From assembly GCA_036504055.1 (NCBI GenBank), contig DASXVU010000012.1:16227-80226 (forward strand): a stretch of 64,000 nt of DNA, written 5' to 3'. Of this stretch, positions 36,147 through 44,281 are shown in pieces (position 1 is the stretch's first letter; each line of letters starts with the position of its first letter). Source of the DNA: Methanomassiliicoccales archaeon. Lineage in GTDB: Archaea > Thermoplasmatota > Thermoplasmata > Methanomassiliicoccales > UBA472. The notes under the pieces are model-generated. The model was given only the letters and a program-made list of their open reading frames with translations, was not told the origin of the DNA and ran no database searches. A program made the translations under genes and the position numbers.

Positions 36147-36892
36147 GGATCAAAGGTGAGGTTTACCTGGTGGGTGCCGGTCCCGGCGATATGGAACTGA
36201 TCACCGTCAAAGGAATGCGACTCATCGGGGAGGCGGACGTGTTGGTTTATGACTCGCTGATCGGCATGAAGCTGCTGGATTCTGCCCGTCCGGATGCGGA
36301 ACTGATCGACGTGGGCAAGCGGGGTTCATTCCACAAGGCGGAACAGGAGGAGATCAACCAGATACTTGTGGACAAAGCAGCCGAAGGGAAAATGGTGGTC
36401 CGGCTGAAGGGCGGGGACTCCTTCCTGTTCGGCAGGGGCGGGGAAGAGGCGGAGGCACTTCGGGCGGCCGGAATAGCCGTGCACGTGGTGCCTGGTGTTT
36501 CCGCATCGTTGTCCGTTCCGGCCCTGTCCGGGATCCCGGTGACCCACCGCGATATGGCCTCGATGGTCACCATAGTGACCGGTCATGAATCCGCCCTGAA
36601 GGACTCGGAGGTCCTGGACTGGTGCAACCTGGCTAAGCTCGGGGGTACCATCGTGATCATGATGGGCATGTCCAACCTCGCCAAGAACATGGAGCGGCTG
36701 GTCTCAGGTGGGATGGATCCCGAGATGCCTGTCACCGTCATCGAGAAGGGAAGCACGCCCGAGCAGAGAACGGCATGTTCGGACATCTCCCACATCGCGG
36801 CGGAATGCCGTACCCGAGGGATATCCTCGCCCGCGGTGATCGTGGTGGGAAAGGTGGCCGCCCTCGGCAAGACCCTGGGGGATCTTCGTTGA
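36143..36892 (+). CDS. cobA: Uroporphyrinogen-III C-methyltransferase (SUMT)
   Basis: 249 residues. Methylates C2 and C7 of uroporphyrinogen III to give precorrin-2. LVGAGPGDMELITVKGM, VRLKGGDSFLFGRGGEEAEAL and VVPGVSASLSVPALSGIPVTHRD (split across two strands) are the family signatures. Stand-alone, without CysG or HemD fusion. The stop overlaps the TTG start of hemD. Confidence 0.96.
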   Translation: MRIKGEVYLVGAGPGDMELITVKGMRLIGEADVLVYDSLIGMKLLDSARPDAELIDVGKRGSFHKAEQEEINQILVDKAAEGKMVVRLKGGDSFLFGRGGEEAEALRAAGIAVHVVPGVSASLSVPALSGIPVTHRDMASMVTIVTGHESALKDSEVLDWCNLAKLGGTIVIMMGMSNLAKNMERLVSGGMDPEMPVTVIEKGSTPEQRTACSDISHIAAECRTRGISSPAVIVVGKVAALGKTLGDLR

Positions 36893-37707
36893 CCACCATC
36901 GCCATCCTGAGGCCTTCCGACCGAATGGAAGAGTCGGTCGATCTGGCCAGAAGTATGGGGTTCGACACCGTGTTCGCCTCGCCCATCGACCTCAAGACGA
37001 ACGACACGCCGGAGTTCGCCGCCTTCCTCCAGGGCCTGGCGAACGGTGATGTGGATATCGTCGTTCTAACCTCGTCCACCGCCGTCAAATCGACGTTCGA
37101 ACTGGCAAGAAAACATGGCCAGGTGGAGGAGCTCAGCCGAGGGCTGCGCCAAATAAAGGCGATCGCCATCGGTCCGGTGACCGCCAGGGCTGCGGAGAAC
37201 GAGTGGATCAAGGTCGACACACTTCCCGAGAAGTTCACCTCGGAAGGGTTGGTGACCCTGCTGGCCAAAGAGCACATCGAAGGCAGGCAGATCGTTATCT
37301 TGCGGTCCGATCAGGGCTCCGAGGTCCTGAAGAAGGGGCTGGTCGGTCTGGGGGCGAGCGTTCAGGAGATAGTGGTCTACAAGCTGTCCAGGGTGAAGGC
37401 GGGACGGCCGCTGCTGGACGCCTTCTACAAAGGGGTCCGGGGGGACATCGACGTGTTCGCATTCACAAGCTCCATGTCCGCCAAGTCGTTCATTGACGAG
37501 GCCAGGAAGCACTACACCGATGAAGAGGTGGACGACATGCTGGATTGCGCGATCGTGGCGGCCATCGGCGAACCGACGAAGCAGACCCTGGAGGACATGG
37601 GGGTAAGGGTGGACGTGATGCCAGAGAAGGCGACCTTCGAGGATCTTCTAAAGGCCGTCGCCAGCTCTGTCAAGGGAGAACGGTCCAAGGTCCGATCCAG
37701 TCATTGA
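36889..37707 (+). CDS. hemD: Uroporphyrinogen-III synthase
   Basis: About 272 residues with the weakly conserved two-lobed HemD fold: TTIAILRPSDRMEESVDLA, VVLTSSTAVKSTFELA, AIGPVTARAAEN, ILRSDQGSEVLKKGL and FAFTSSMSAKSF then AAIGEPTKQTLEDMG. Closes hydroxymethylbilane with inversion of ring D. The TTG start at 36889 overlaps the cobA stop (TTGA) and matches the family N-terminus; an open frame from 36775 is rejected. Last gene of the hem operon. Confidence 0.9.
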   Translation: MTTIAILRPSDRMEESVDLARSMGFDTVFASPIDLKTNDTPEFAAFLQGLANGDVDIVVLTSSTAVKSTFELARKHGQVEELSRGLRQIKAIAIGPVTARAAENEWIKVDTLPEKFTSEGLVTLLAKEHIEGRQIVILRSDQGSEVLKKGLVGLGASVQEIVVYKLSRVKAGRPLLDAFYKGVRGDIDVFAFTSSMSAKSFIDEARKHYTDEEVDDMLDCAIVAAIGEPTKQTLEDMGVRVDVMPEKATFEDLLKAVASSVKGERSKVRSSH

Positions 37708-37799
37708 GCGAATGGATCGGATATGTCACGAAGGGAACGGAACCGGTCCTTTCAGCATCCATATTTACTTCACTTCGAAGCATTCCCGGAATACCAGGA

Positions 37800-38234
37800 T
37801 CACTCATGCTCGTGCTTGTGGTCCACCGGTTCACCCGACATCAGCACCGGTTTGCCCTGGGTTATTCCCTTTATGCTGTTGATCGCCTCGGAGAGCTTGG
37901 TCACTTCCTTCATGGAACCATGAACGACGAGCACCTCAAGACATTTTTCCGTATCCAGATGGATGTGGATGGACGATGATATTATATGGTGATGTTTATG
38001 CTGGACGGCCATCAACCCTTCGTTGACGCCGCCTTTGGTATGATCGTACACCAGCGTGATGGAGCCCACGGTATGGGCCTTGTCATCTTTCAGGGTCTCT
38101 TCTATTAGCATCCCTTTTATCAGATCACGGATGGCCTCAGAACGGGTGGCATATCCTTTTCTTTCGATGAGCTCATCGAAGCTCGTCAAAAGGTCAGGTT
38201 CGACAGAGACGCCGATTCTGGTTACGTAATCCAT
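37800..38234 (-). CDS. nikR: NikR, nickel-responsive transcriptional regulator
   Basis: 144 residues. The N-terminal ribbon-helix-helix (YVTRIGVSVEPDLLTSFDEL, GYATRSEAIRDLIKG) is joined to a C-terminal ACT-like nickel-sensing domain. The four square-planar nickel ligands of E. coli NikR (H76, H87, H89, C95) are matched in spacing by H79, H90, H92 and C98. It ends in a His-rich tail (VDHKHEHE). It lies downstream of the cbiMN-Q-O importer in the same direction, 123 nt after cbiO. Likely represses nickel uptake genes when nickel is ample. Confidence 0.95.
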   Translation of the reverse strand: MDYVTRIGVSVEPDLLTSFDELIERKGYATRSEAIRDLIKGMLIEETLKDDKAHTVGSITLVYDHTKGGVNEGLMAVQHKHHHIISSSIHIHLDTEKCLEVLVVHGSMKEVTKLSEAINSIKGITQGKPVLMSGEPVDHKHEHE

Positions 38235-38357
38235 GAAGGCAAAAAGAGGTTACCTGATAAAATAACTTTCATCTCGAACCCGGCCTTGCCCATCTGATAC
38301 CATCTTTGCATGACCGAGGTGAAGCAATGAGCTGCTTCTTTCACTATCCCATTGCTT

Positions 38358-39161
38358 CTAGCGTAACAATTCCTCCAACGCCTCGTCAACGTTGAGAGGG
38401 GGTACGAACGACCTACCGGTCCTTTCTGCCCACGACTCCATCAGCCTGGAGAAGGAAGGCAGTTCAAGCCTGGCCTCTGCCAGCATCTTCTTGTCCTTGA
38501 TCAGCTTGCGGAAATCGCCATCGAACAATATCGTCCTCTTCAGAACGATGACCCGGTCGGTGAGCTCGAACGCGACCGAAAGATCATGAGTAGCCAGGAC
38601 GATCGTCTGGTCGAGAGAGTCGAGCACGTTCACCAGGTCCCTCTTGCCCTGCGGGTCCAGATTGGCCGTCGGCTCATCGAGCAACAGGGTCGGGGGAGAC
38701 ATCGCCAGCAAACCAGCAATGGCCACCCTCTTCTTCTCACCGGTCGATAGGCGGTGAGGCACCCGGTTTCCGTATTCCTCCACCCCTGCCTGGCGCATGG
38801 CATTCCTCGTCCTCTCCACCACCTCGTTCTCTGGCAATCCCATGTTCAGCGGGCCGAAGGTGACGTCCTCGAACACCGTGGGCATGAAAATCTGATCATC
38901 GGGGTCCTGGAACAGGAGGCCGACGTTCTTCCTTGCCTCCGGTGCCGACCTCTTGGTGAGCTCCACACCCCCTATGGATGCCTTTCCCTCGGTGGGAATG
39001 AACAGTCCCGCCATTATGTGAAGGAGCGTGCTCTTTCCGGCGCCGTTAGGTCCCACCAACGCCACCCTTTCGCCCTTACCGATGGCGATATCTAATCTCT
39101 CGATCGCGTTATCCGATTCTGGATATCTGTAGGAAACACCTTCCAGCCTTATGGATTCCAT
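38358..39161 (-). CDS. cbiO: CbiO/NikO-type ECF transporter ATPase
   Basis: About 267 residues. Walker A GPNGAGKST, Q-loop FQDPDDQIF (typical of ECF ATPases), signature LSTGEKKRVAIAG, Walker B LLLDEPTANLDP, H-loop ATHDLS. It energises metal uptake through CbiMQ. ATG 39161 has GGGGGATC upstream and overlaps the cbiQ end by 13 nt; an upstream start is rejected. NikR next door favours Ni2+, though Co2+ is possible. Confidence 0.92.
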   Translation of the reverse strand: MESIRLEGVSYRYPESDNAIERLDIAIGKGERVALVGPNGAGKSTLLHIMAGLFIPTEGKASIGGVELTKRSAPEARKNVGLLFQDPDDQIFMPTVFEDVTFGPLNMGLPENEVVERTRNAMRQAGVEEYGNRVPHRLSTGEKKRVAIAGLLAMSPPTLLLDEPTANLDPQGKRDLVNVLDSLDQTIVLATHDLSVAFELTDRVIVLKRTILFDGDFRKLIKDKKMLAEARLELPSFSRLMESWAERTGRSFVPPLNVDEALEELLR

Positions 39162-39886
39162 AATGATCCCCCATGCTGAAGCATTATCGACGATAGGCAT
39201 ACCAGTACGAACATCGATGCGAATACCGCGTCTTTTGCTCCAACCTTGCTCTTCCTCAACGTTCTCACGTTCCCGGAATATCCCCGTGTTAGAAGCGCAT
39301 CATAGATGTCGGTGGCTCTTTGGCTGGAGCGAACGAACACCATTCCGACGGTATTGGAGATGGTCTGGAATGCTCTCTTCTCGAACAGGTGCTTGCCACC
39401 GCTAAATCCCCGGGCCTTCCTCGCCATCTTCATCCGGTCAGATTCATCGCGCAATATGAAGATGAACCGATAGGTGAACAATATCAGGATCGCCAGTAGC
39501 TTCGGCATCCTGAACCACCGGAATGCCGACATCATTTCGAAGAAAGGTGTGGTGGATACCAGCAGGATCAATGCGAGGACCGAGGCGGATATCCTTACCG
39601 CCATGGCCAACGCGTTCCAGGGATTCGACGTCAAGAAGACCGTGATCGCCGCAAAGATGATGAAGGGAACCGCCAAAATGAAGTTCTCGCCGATGTGGTG
39701 CATCGGGACCCTAGAGACGATACTAAGGATCAGCACGAATGCCAAGATGAACAGCAGGGCGGTTATGTTCTGCAGAAGGGCGGTCACCACCACGAGGAAG
39801 ATGGTTGATGCCAGTTTTACCCTTGGATCGAACCTGTAAAGAGTGGAACGGGTGGCGAACCGGTCAAGTTCATCGTGTTCGGACAC
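39149..39886 (-). CDS. cbiQ: CbiQ/NikQ-type ECF transmembrane protein
   Basis: 245 residues with five or six transmembrane helices, a cytoplasmic segment with coupling motif MARKARGF and a second Ala-Thr-Arg-type motif near RATDIYDALLTRGYSG. This is the T-component that links CbiO to CbiM. Begins 43 nt after cbiM and overlaps cbiO. Confidence 0.9.
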   Translation of the reverse strand: MSEHDELDRFATRSTLYRFDPRVKLASTIFLVVVTALLQNITALLFILAFVLILSIVSRVPMHHIGENFILAVPFIIFAAITVFLTSNPWNALAMAVRISASVLALILLVSTTPFFEMMSAFRWFRMPKLLAILILFTYRFIFILRDESDRMKMARKARGFSGGKHLFEKRAFQTISNTVGMVFVRSSQRATDIYDALLTRGYSGNVRTLRKSKVGAKDAVFASMFVLVCLSSIMLQHGGSLWNP

Positions 39887-39929
39887 TCTGTCATCCTCTC
39901 ATATTTTCCTTGCTGATCGGTCTTTCGAC

Positions 39930-40895
39930 CTACGCTTCACTTTCCCGGTCGGGTTTCATCGATCTTGCGGTCCTGGACCTCTTGACCGCCCAGTATGCCA
40001 TGATCGAGATCAATATGATCCCAAATCCGATGATGCCGGCGAGCAATACTCCGCCATAACCGTTACCGTAACCGAGGATCGATGTGAAGAGCGGTTCGAT
40101 CTCGTGGACACCAGCACGTTCCATGGTGACCTCGAGACCATCGCCGTAGGCAGCCGAGAATGAGAAGAAGCCGATGAGCCCGACCGCGAAGGCCAGGATG
40201 ATGCCGAACGCTGCTTTGACATAGCCCTTGGCCGGGATGCTCTTCGCTCCCGCGATCCCGTCTTTTATCCTCAGAATGCCCGGTGAGACCTTGGCCAGAT
40301 ACAACACTACGCCGCCGGTTATCGCCGCCTCTCCGATCCCGATGAGGACGTGATATCCGAACATCGCCGGTATCGCAAATCCAGCCGAGATACCATAGGC
40401 CCCATTGGACAGTTCGTAGCTGAGGGACAGTTCGAGGGCGCAGGCCAGCGCCGCCATGACCACCGATAGCCATGCCGCCAAAAGCATGCCGACCTTGTCC
40501 ATCCTGCCGGATAGGAACCTGGTCGTGGTCCAGCCGATGAACGGGGCTATGACCGCCATGTTTGCCAGGTTGAGGCCCAGCGCGGTTATTCCGCCATCTC
40601 CGAACACAAAGCACTGGATCACCAAAATGGCCGTGATCACAACGATCGCGGCATAGGGCCCGAGCAATATAACCGCCAGCGTGGCGCCGATCAGATGACC
40701 GGTGGTCCCGCCGCCCACCGGGAAGTTGAGCATCTGGGCGACGAATATGCCCGCGGCAAGCATGGCCATGAACGGAATGGCCCTCTCATCGATGTTCTTG
40801 TTGAGCTTCCAGATCGCGATGGCGATGACAGGGACCGCAACGATCCATCCGAGGATGAGGACTTCGGGGGACATGAGGCCATCGGGGATATGCAT
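39930..40895 (-). CDS. cbiM: CbiM-CbiN fusion, ECF metal-binding component
   Basis: About 321 residues. Starting at ATG 40895 the mature N-terminus is MHIPDGLMSPEV; the amino group and His2 form the Ni/Co site, so the exact start matters, and the frame open to 41027 is rejected. Six CbiM helices follow with NFPVGGGTTGHLIGA. The C-terminal third (after about residue 235) is a two-helix CbiN/PDGLE-type domain (FSAAYGDGLE). Fused CbiMN occurs for both nickel and cobalt importers. A minus-strand TATA box CATATATAGG lies at 40951-40960. Confidence 0.9.
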   Translation of the reverse strand: MHIPDGLMSPEVLILGWIVAVPVIAIAIWKLNKNIDERAIPFMAMLAAGIFVAQMLNFPVGGGTTGHLIGATLAVILLGPYAAIVVITAILVIQCFVFGDGGITALGLNLANMAVIAPFIGWTTTRFLSGRMDKVGMLLAAWLSVVMAALACALELSLSYELSNGAYGISAGFAIPAMFGYHVLIGIGEAAITGGVVLYLAKVSPGILRIKDGIAGAKSIPAKGYVKAAFGIILAFAVGLIGFFSFSAAYGDGLEVTMERAGVHEIEPLFTSILGYGNGYGGVLLAGIIGFGIILISIMAYWAVKRSRTARSMKPDRESEA

Positions 40896-40950
40896 GCTCT
40901 GATCTCCGTAGCACGATTGTGCCATTCGTGTTCTCTCCTCATGCCACCAT

Positions 40951-40960
40951 CCTATATATG
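40951..40960 (-). promoter_or_regulatory. TATA box of cbiMN-Q-O
   Basis: CATATATAGG on the minus strand, about 60 nt before the cbiM ATG. No TATTCCCTA-type half-site or TTGGAT palindrome is visible in the surrounding 160 bases (40896-41058). Confidence 0.55.
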
Positions 40961-41058
40961 AATTGGCGTAACAAGCTTCTGAATATTGTGTTATTTTTTG
41001 GGGTTTGCGAGTTCTGTTTTCAGTCAACCAACGTAGCTACGGTTAGCCCATCTCGATC

Positions 41059-42330
41059 TCATTCAACGAAATGGTGAGTTAACCTCATCACATCGCGGTA
41101 AGGGACCACTCCGAGTATCTTCTCGTTCTCGTCCACCACCGGTATCGCCCGGAAATCATACCTGGAGAACAGTTCCGCTGCTTCCTTCAATGTGCTGTTG
41201 GGGCCAAGGGCGATCACGTTCGTTATCATCACATCCTGGAGCAAAGCTTCATCCGGCGCTTCCAGCAGCTCTTTGATGTCCAGCACGCCGAGTAACTTAT
41301 CGTTTTCGTCGACCACATAGAAGTACATGACCACCATCTTGCCCTTGGCCAACTTTGGGTAATCGTTCTGGATATCGTCAGTGGTCTTATCTCCCGGCGC
41401 CCTGATGAACCGTGAGGTGGCATAATTGATGGCCTTTTCCTCCACCTTCTCCATAATGGAGCGGACCTTGGTGGCGAGGTTCGGGTTGATCTTGGCCATG
41501 AGCGTCTCGGCCTCATTACGGGGTAGTGCGCTCAACAGATCGGCAGCCTGTCCCGAGGTCATCTCATCAATAAGTTCGACCACGCGGTCCTTCTGCATGT
41601 TCGAGACCATTTCTCTTTGAACGTTTGGATCGATCTGTTCCAGCGTATCGGAGGCGTGTTCTGTTTCCAGCTGATCGAACACGATAAGCCTTTGGTAATG
41701 GTCGAGTTCCTCCAAAATGTCAGCCACATCTGCCGGTTGCATTTCGGCTAACTTTTCCTTGAGTATCTTGAGCTTGACCTCACCCTTGAACGAGGACATG
41801 TTGGGAGGCAAAGGCTGAACGATCGTCCAGGGGATCATGTTCTCATGCATCTTATCGGCCGCCTGTCTCAAATCGGCTGTTCTCCTGAAGCCCAACCTCC
41901 TCCATCTTCCATAGCGGCTGGAATCCACAGCTGTCACATACAACCGATCATTACGCGAGATCAGCTGGAGGTCGTAAACCACTTCGACCTCCGTATCCTC
42001 GAGGTCCAATATCTTCTTGTCCAGGATGTGATCCTTTAATAGAAGTGCATCTTCCTGCGGTTCGGCCTGGAAGTATTTCGGATCATCGATTCCGATCACG
42101 ACCTTATCCTTTTCAAAGGATACTACCTTTTCCCAGGGCACAAGCAACGCCGGGTTGCCGAAAGGACGGATGACAACGATCTGGGTCACTTCTGGGATGG
42201 CTCCATTCCCCCTGATGACCAGGTCATTGAGCTTTCCGATCTTCTTCCCCTTCCATTCCACTCGGCTGTAAAGGATCTCGCTCAGGTTGTAGCTCTTATC
42301 GGATTGTGCTCTGTTTCCATTCCCGTTCAT
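41059..42330 (-). CDS. PRC-barrel, MgtE N-domain and CBS-pair protein
   Basis: About 423 residues. An N-terminal PRC-barrel-like part (SRVEWKGKKIGKLNDLVIRG) is followed by an MgtE_N superhelix at about residues 185-310 (AEMQPADVADILEELDH, GQAADLLSALPRNEAETLM) and a CBS pair (VVDENDKLLGVLDIKELL, SRYDFRAIPVVDENEKILGV). It lacks the MgtE membrane channel, so it looks like a soluble Mg2+/nucleotide-sensing regulator of another transporter. It is the third gene of the Nramp-like operon whose leader holds an M-box. ATG 42330 has GGGGCGG upstream. Confidence 0.85.
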   Translation of the reverse strand: MNGNGNRAQSDKSYNLSEILYSRVEWKGKKIGKLNDLVIRGNGAIPEVTQIVVIRPFGNPALLVPWEKVVSFEKDKVVIGIDDPKYFQAEPQEDALLLKDHILDKKILDLEDTEVEVVYDLQLISRNDRLYVTAVDSSRYGRWRRLGFRRTADLRQAADKMHENMIPWTIVQPLPPNMSSFKGEVKLKILKEKLAEMQPADVADILEELDHYQRLIVFDQLETEHASDTLEQIDPNVQREMVSNMQKDRVVELIDEMTSGQAADLLSALPRNEAETLMAKINPNLATKVRSIMEKVEEKAINYATSRFIRAPGDKTTDDIQNDYPKLAKGKMVVMYFYVVDENDKLLGVLDIKELLEAPDEALLQDVMITNVIALGPNSTLKEAAELFSRYDFRAIPVVDENEKILGVVPYRDVMRLTHHFVE

Positions 42331-42341
42331 TTTGACCGCCC

Positions 42342-42539
42342 CTAAATTGAAGTAAAGAACTTGAAAGCGAGAAGAAGCAACATCCCGATCAGATACAACC
42401 TCAACAGTAGCAACGCCCACTTCACCTGTTTGGTCATCTTGATCCTAGGTGTTTTGTACTTCTCCGTGATCTCCACGAATGGCCTTAACCTGTCCCGCAG
42501 AAAGCCCCGGATAATGCCGGTGGGTTTTTCCTCATCCAT
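42342..42539 (-). CDS. Small single-span membrane protein of the Nramp operon
   Basis: 65 residues: a basic cytoplasmic N-terminus followed by one transmembrane helix (ALLLLRLYLIGMLLLLAF) near the C-terminus. AGGAGGTGG just before the ATG is a very strong ribosome-binding site. The start codon directly follows the Nramp stop codon, and the gene ends 11 nt before the CBS protein. No family recognised; its constant place between transporter and regulator suggests it links the two at the membrane. Confidence 0.75.
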   Translation of the reverse strand: MDEEKPTGIIRGFLRDRLRPFVEITEKYKTPRIKMTKQVKWALLLLRLYLIGMLLLLAFKFFTSI

Positions 42540-43874
42540 TTAACCACCTCCTAACAGACCGGGGAAAAGCGTGGTCAATGCGTACATGGTCGAAAGTGCG
42601 ATGATGAGCGCCACGATCCCGAACCCTATTATGTTCTGAAATCTGGTGTTCTTGTACTTGCCCATTAGCTCCTCGCTGTTCAGAAGAAGAAGCAAGAACA
42701 CAAGAGCGGCCGGAAGCAACGTCACAGCGATCACCTGGACAAATAGGGTGACTGTCACCAGGGTCGCCTGGGTTGAGAGGAGCACGACCCCACCCGCGGT
42801 GACCAGCATGAAGAAGTAGAAAATGTAGAACCAGGGAGCCTCACGGATCTTGTGGTTTAAGGAATGGGCCCATCCGAAAACTTCTCCGACCGCCCAAGAG
42901 CTAGCCAGAGAGATCGCTATCGCTCCGAGAAGACCGGCGTCGAACAGACCAATCGCTAGGAACGTGCCGACCCAATAGTCAATGCCCTGCAATGCAACGG
43001 CGGCCTGGGCTGCGCTTCCGATGTTCTGCCCGTAGAGTAATGTCCCGGTCACTATGATCAAGAACACGGCGACGACCACGGTCAAGATAGCGCCCATGGC
43101 GGTATCCATTTTGCCGAACGGGATGTCCTTCTCTTTCATTCCCTTGTCGACCACTGAGGATTGCTGAAAGAACAGCATCCAAGGGGCGATGGTCGTTCCG
43201 ATGTTCGCCATAAGCAAAAAGAACAGCGCGGCCAGCGGTCCCGCAGGAATGTTCGGTATCACCCCACCCAACACCGTTGATACATTGGGGTGCACCAGGA
43301 ACGCGGCCGGAACATAGATGAGGTTGAGGACGCACAGGACGAGAACGATCTTTTCCCAGGTCCAATACTTACCATTCATGACCAGCAATATCATGAATAC
43401 CGATACGACCGCCACAGTGATGACCGGTGGAATTCCGAAAATGCTCAGTGCCGCGGTCATTCCGATGAATTCGGTGATCAGCGTGAGCCAATCGGTCAAC
43501 GCTAGGTCGGAAAGCGAGAACCAGCCCCAGAATGAGCCGAATGCATCGAAGATCGCCTCCGCATGGCCGCGTTTAGTCACCGCTCCTAACCTCACGGTCA
43601 TTTCCTGCACGAAGTAAGCAATAGGACCTAGTAGAATTAGGAACCAGATCAGACTGTATCCGTATTGGGCGCCGGTCACGGAGTATGTGGTTATTCCACC
43701 AGCATCATTGTCGGCCACCATGACGATGATCCCGGGACCTGCCATTAGCAGATAGATCTTGAGGGTCTTGATGAATTTTCGATAGCGATAGTATGAACGG
43801 GCCCCTAAGGAGATGCTAGAATTCCTCGATTTCCCAAATTCCCCGGACCCTTCACCCTTTTTCCTTTCCCACAT
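42540..43874 (-). CDS. Nramp-related divalent cation transporter (probable Mg2+ importer)
   Basis: 444 residues, 11 predicted helices. The TM1 metal motif DPGN reads DNDAGG (VMVADNDAGGITTYS), and the TM6 MPHN motif is absent, with TTIAPWMLFFQQS in its place, so the methionine and histidine that select Mn2+/Fe2+ are missing. Non-canonical Nramp-related transporters (NRMT) import Mg2+. The M-box riboswitch upstream and the MgtE-N/CBS partner downstream both support magnesium. ATG 43874 has AGGAGGG 6 nt upstream. Confidence 0.85.
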   Translation of the reverse strand: MWERKKGEGSGEFGKSRNSSISLGARSYYRYRKFIKTLKIYLLMAGPGIIVMVADNDAGGITTYSVTGAQYGYSLIWFLILLGPIAYFVQEMTVRLGAVTKRGHAEAIFDAFGSFWGWFSLSDLALTDWLTLITEFIGMTAALSIFGIPPVITVAVVSVFMILLVMNGKYWTWEKIVLVLCVLNLIYVPAAFLVHPNVSTVLGGVIPNIPAGPLAALFFLLMANIGTTIAPWMLFFQQSSVVDKGMKEKDIPFGKMDTAMGAILTVVVAVFLIIVTGTLLYGQNIGSAAQAAVALQGIDYWVGTFLAIGLFDAGLLGAIAISLASSWAVGEVFGWAHSLNHKIREAPWFYIFYFFMLVTAGGVVLLSTQATLVTVTLFVQVIAVTLLPAALVFLLLLLNSEELMGKYKNTRFQNIIGFGIVALIIALSTMYALTTLFPGLLGGG

Positions 43875-43881
43875 CTATTAC

Positions 43882-43987
43882 CCTCCTAGCCATTCAGAAA
43901 GGACCCTTGCTTCTCAGGAGGTTTCGGGGTGTGTGAGATTTGGCAATAGTGGTTGGGGCTATTGATCGAACACGCTCCTAGTCCAGT
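43882..43987 (-). promoter_or_regulatory. Putative riboswitch expression platform (SD/anti-SD)
   Basis: On the transcript CCUCCU (43921-43916) can pair with the Shine-Dalgarno AGGAGG (43887-43882) of the Nramp gene. An upstream CUAGGAG copy (about 43980-43974), just 3' of the M-box, could compete for the same CCUCCU. This gives mutually exclusive structures and hence translational control. Confidence 0.5.
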
Positions 43988-43994
43988 TTTGGCT

Positions 43995-44150
43995 CCGTAG
44001 AACGTAGAGTGAATGGCCGGGTCCGGTCACTCAGCTGCTTCGGGCAAAGCCTTAGTCCGGCAATGCCTACTTTACCCATTGGCATCTTTCGACGTTTCTG
44101 GGCAGCAGCCTATGTTTTTACGGTAACCTCACCTAACAAGGTGTTCTTGT
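43995..44150 (-). ncRNA. M-box (ykoK) magnesium riboswitch aptamer
   Basis: Read on the minus strand, the leader contains the M-box conserved blocks in order: GTTAGGTGAGG (44137-44127), CTGCTGCCCAG (44108-44098), AACGTCGAAAGATGCC, CCAATGGGT (44082-44074), AAGCAGCTG (44040-44032) and CTCTACG (44009-44003). AGAAC (44147-44143) can pair with GTTCT (44003-43999) as part of closing stem P1. The order and wording closely match the Bacillus subtilis mgtE M-box as I recall it. It lies 120 nt upstream of an Nramp-related gene. M-boxes sense Mg2+ and repress uptake genes. Confidence 0.9.
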
Positions 44151-44154
44151 CTGG

Positions 44155-44206
44155 CTTCATCAATGCTGATGAAGTAGAGGGGTATTGGAGATTCGCTATT
44201 TAATAG
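44155..44206 (-). promoter_or_regulatory. Promoter and leader hairpin upstream of the M-box
   Basis: A near-palindromic CGCTATTTAATAGCG at about 44192-44206 gives the TATA element on the minus strand, and transcription would begin near 44170-44175. CTTCATCA (44155-44162) and TGATGAAG (44167-44174) form a perfect 8-bp hairpin with a 4-nt loop at the very 5' end of the transcript. Confidence 0.45.
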
Positions 44207-44281
44207 CGAGGTATCACCAGAAAAATACCTGAATAGACGGCGATTTCAGAGAATTACCGGACCGCATCTTTAGGTCAGAAC

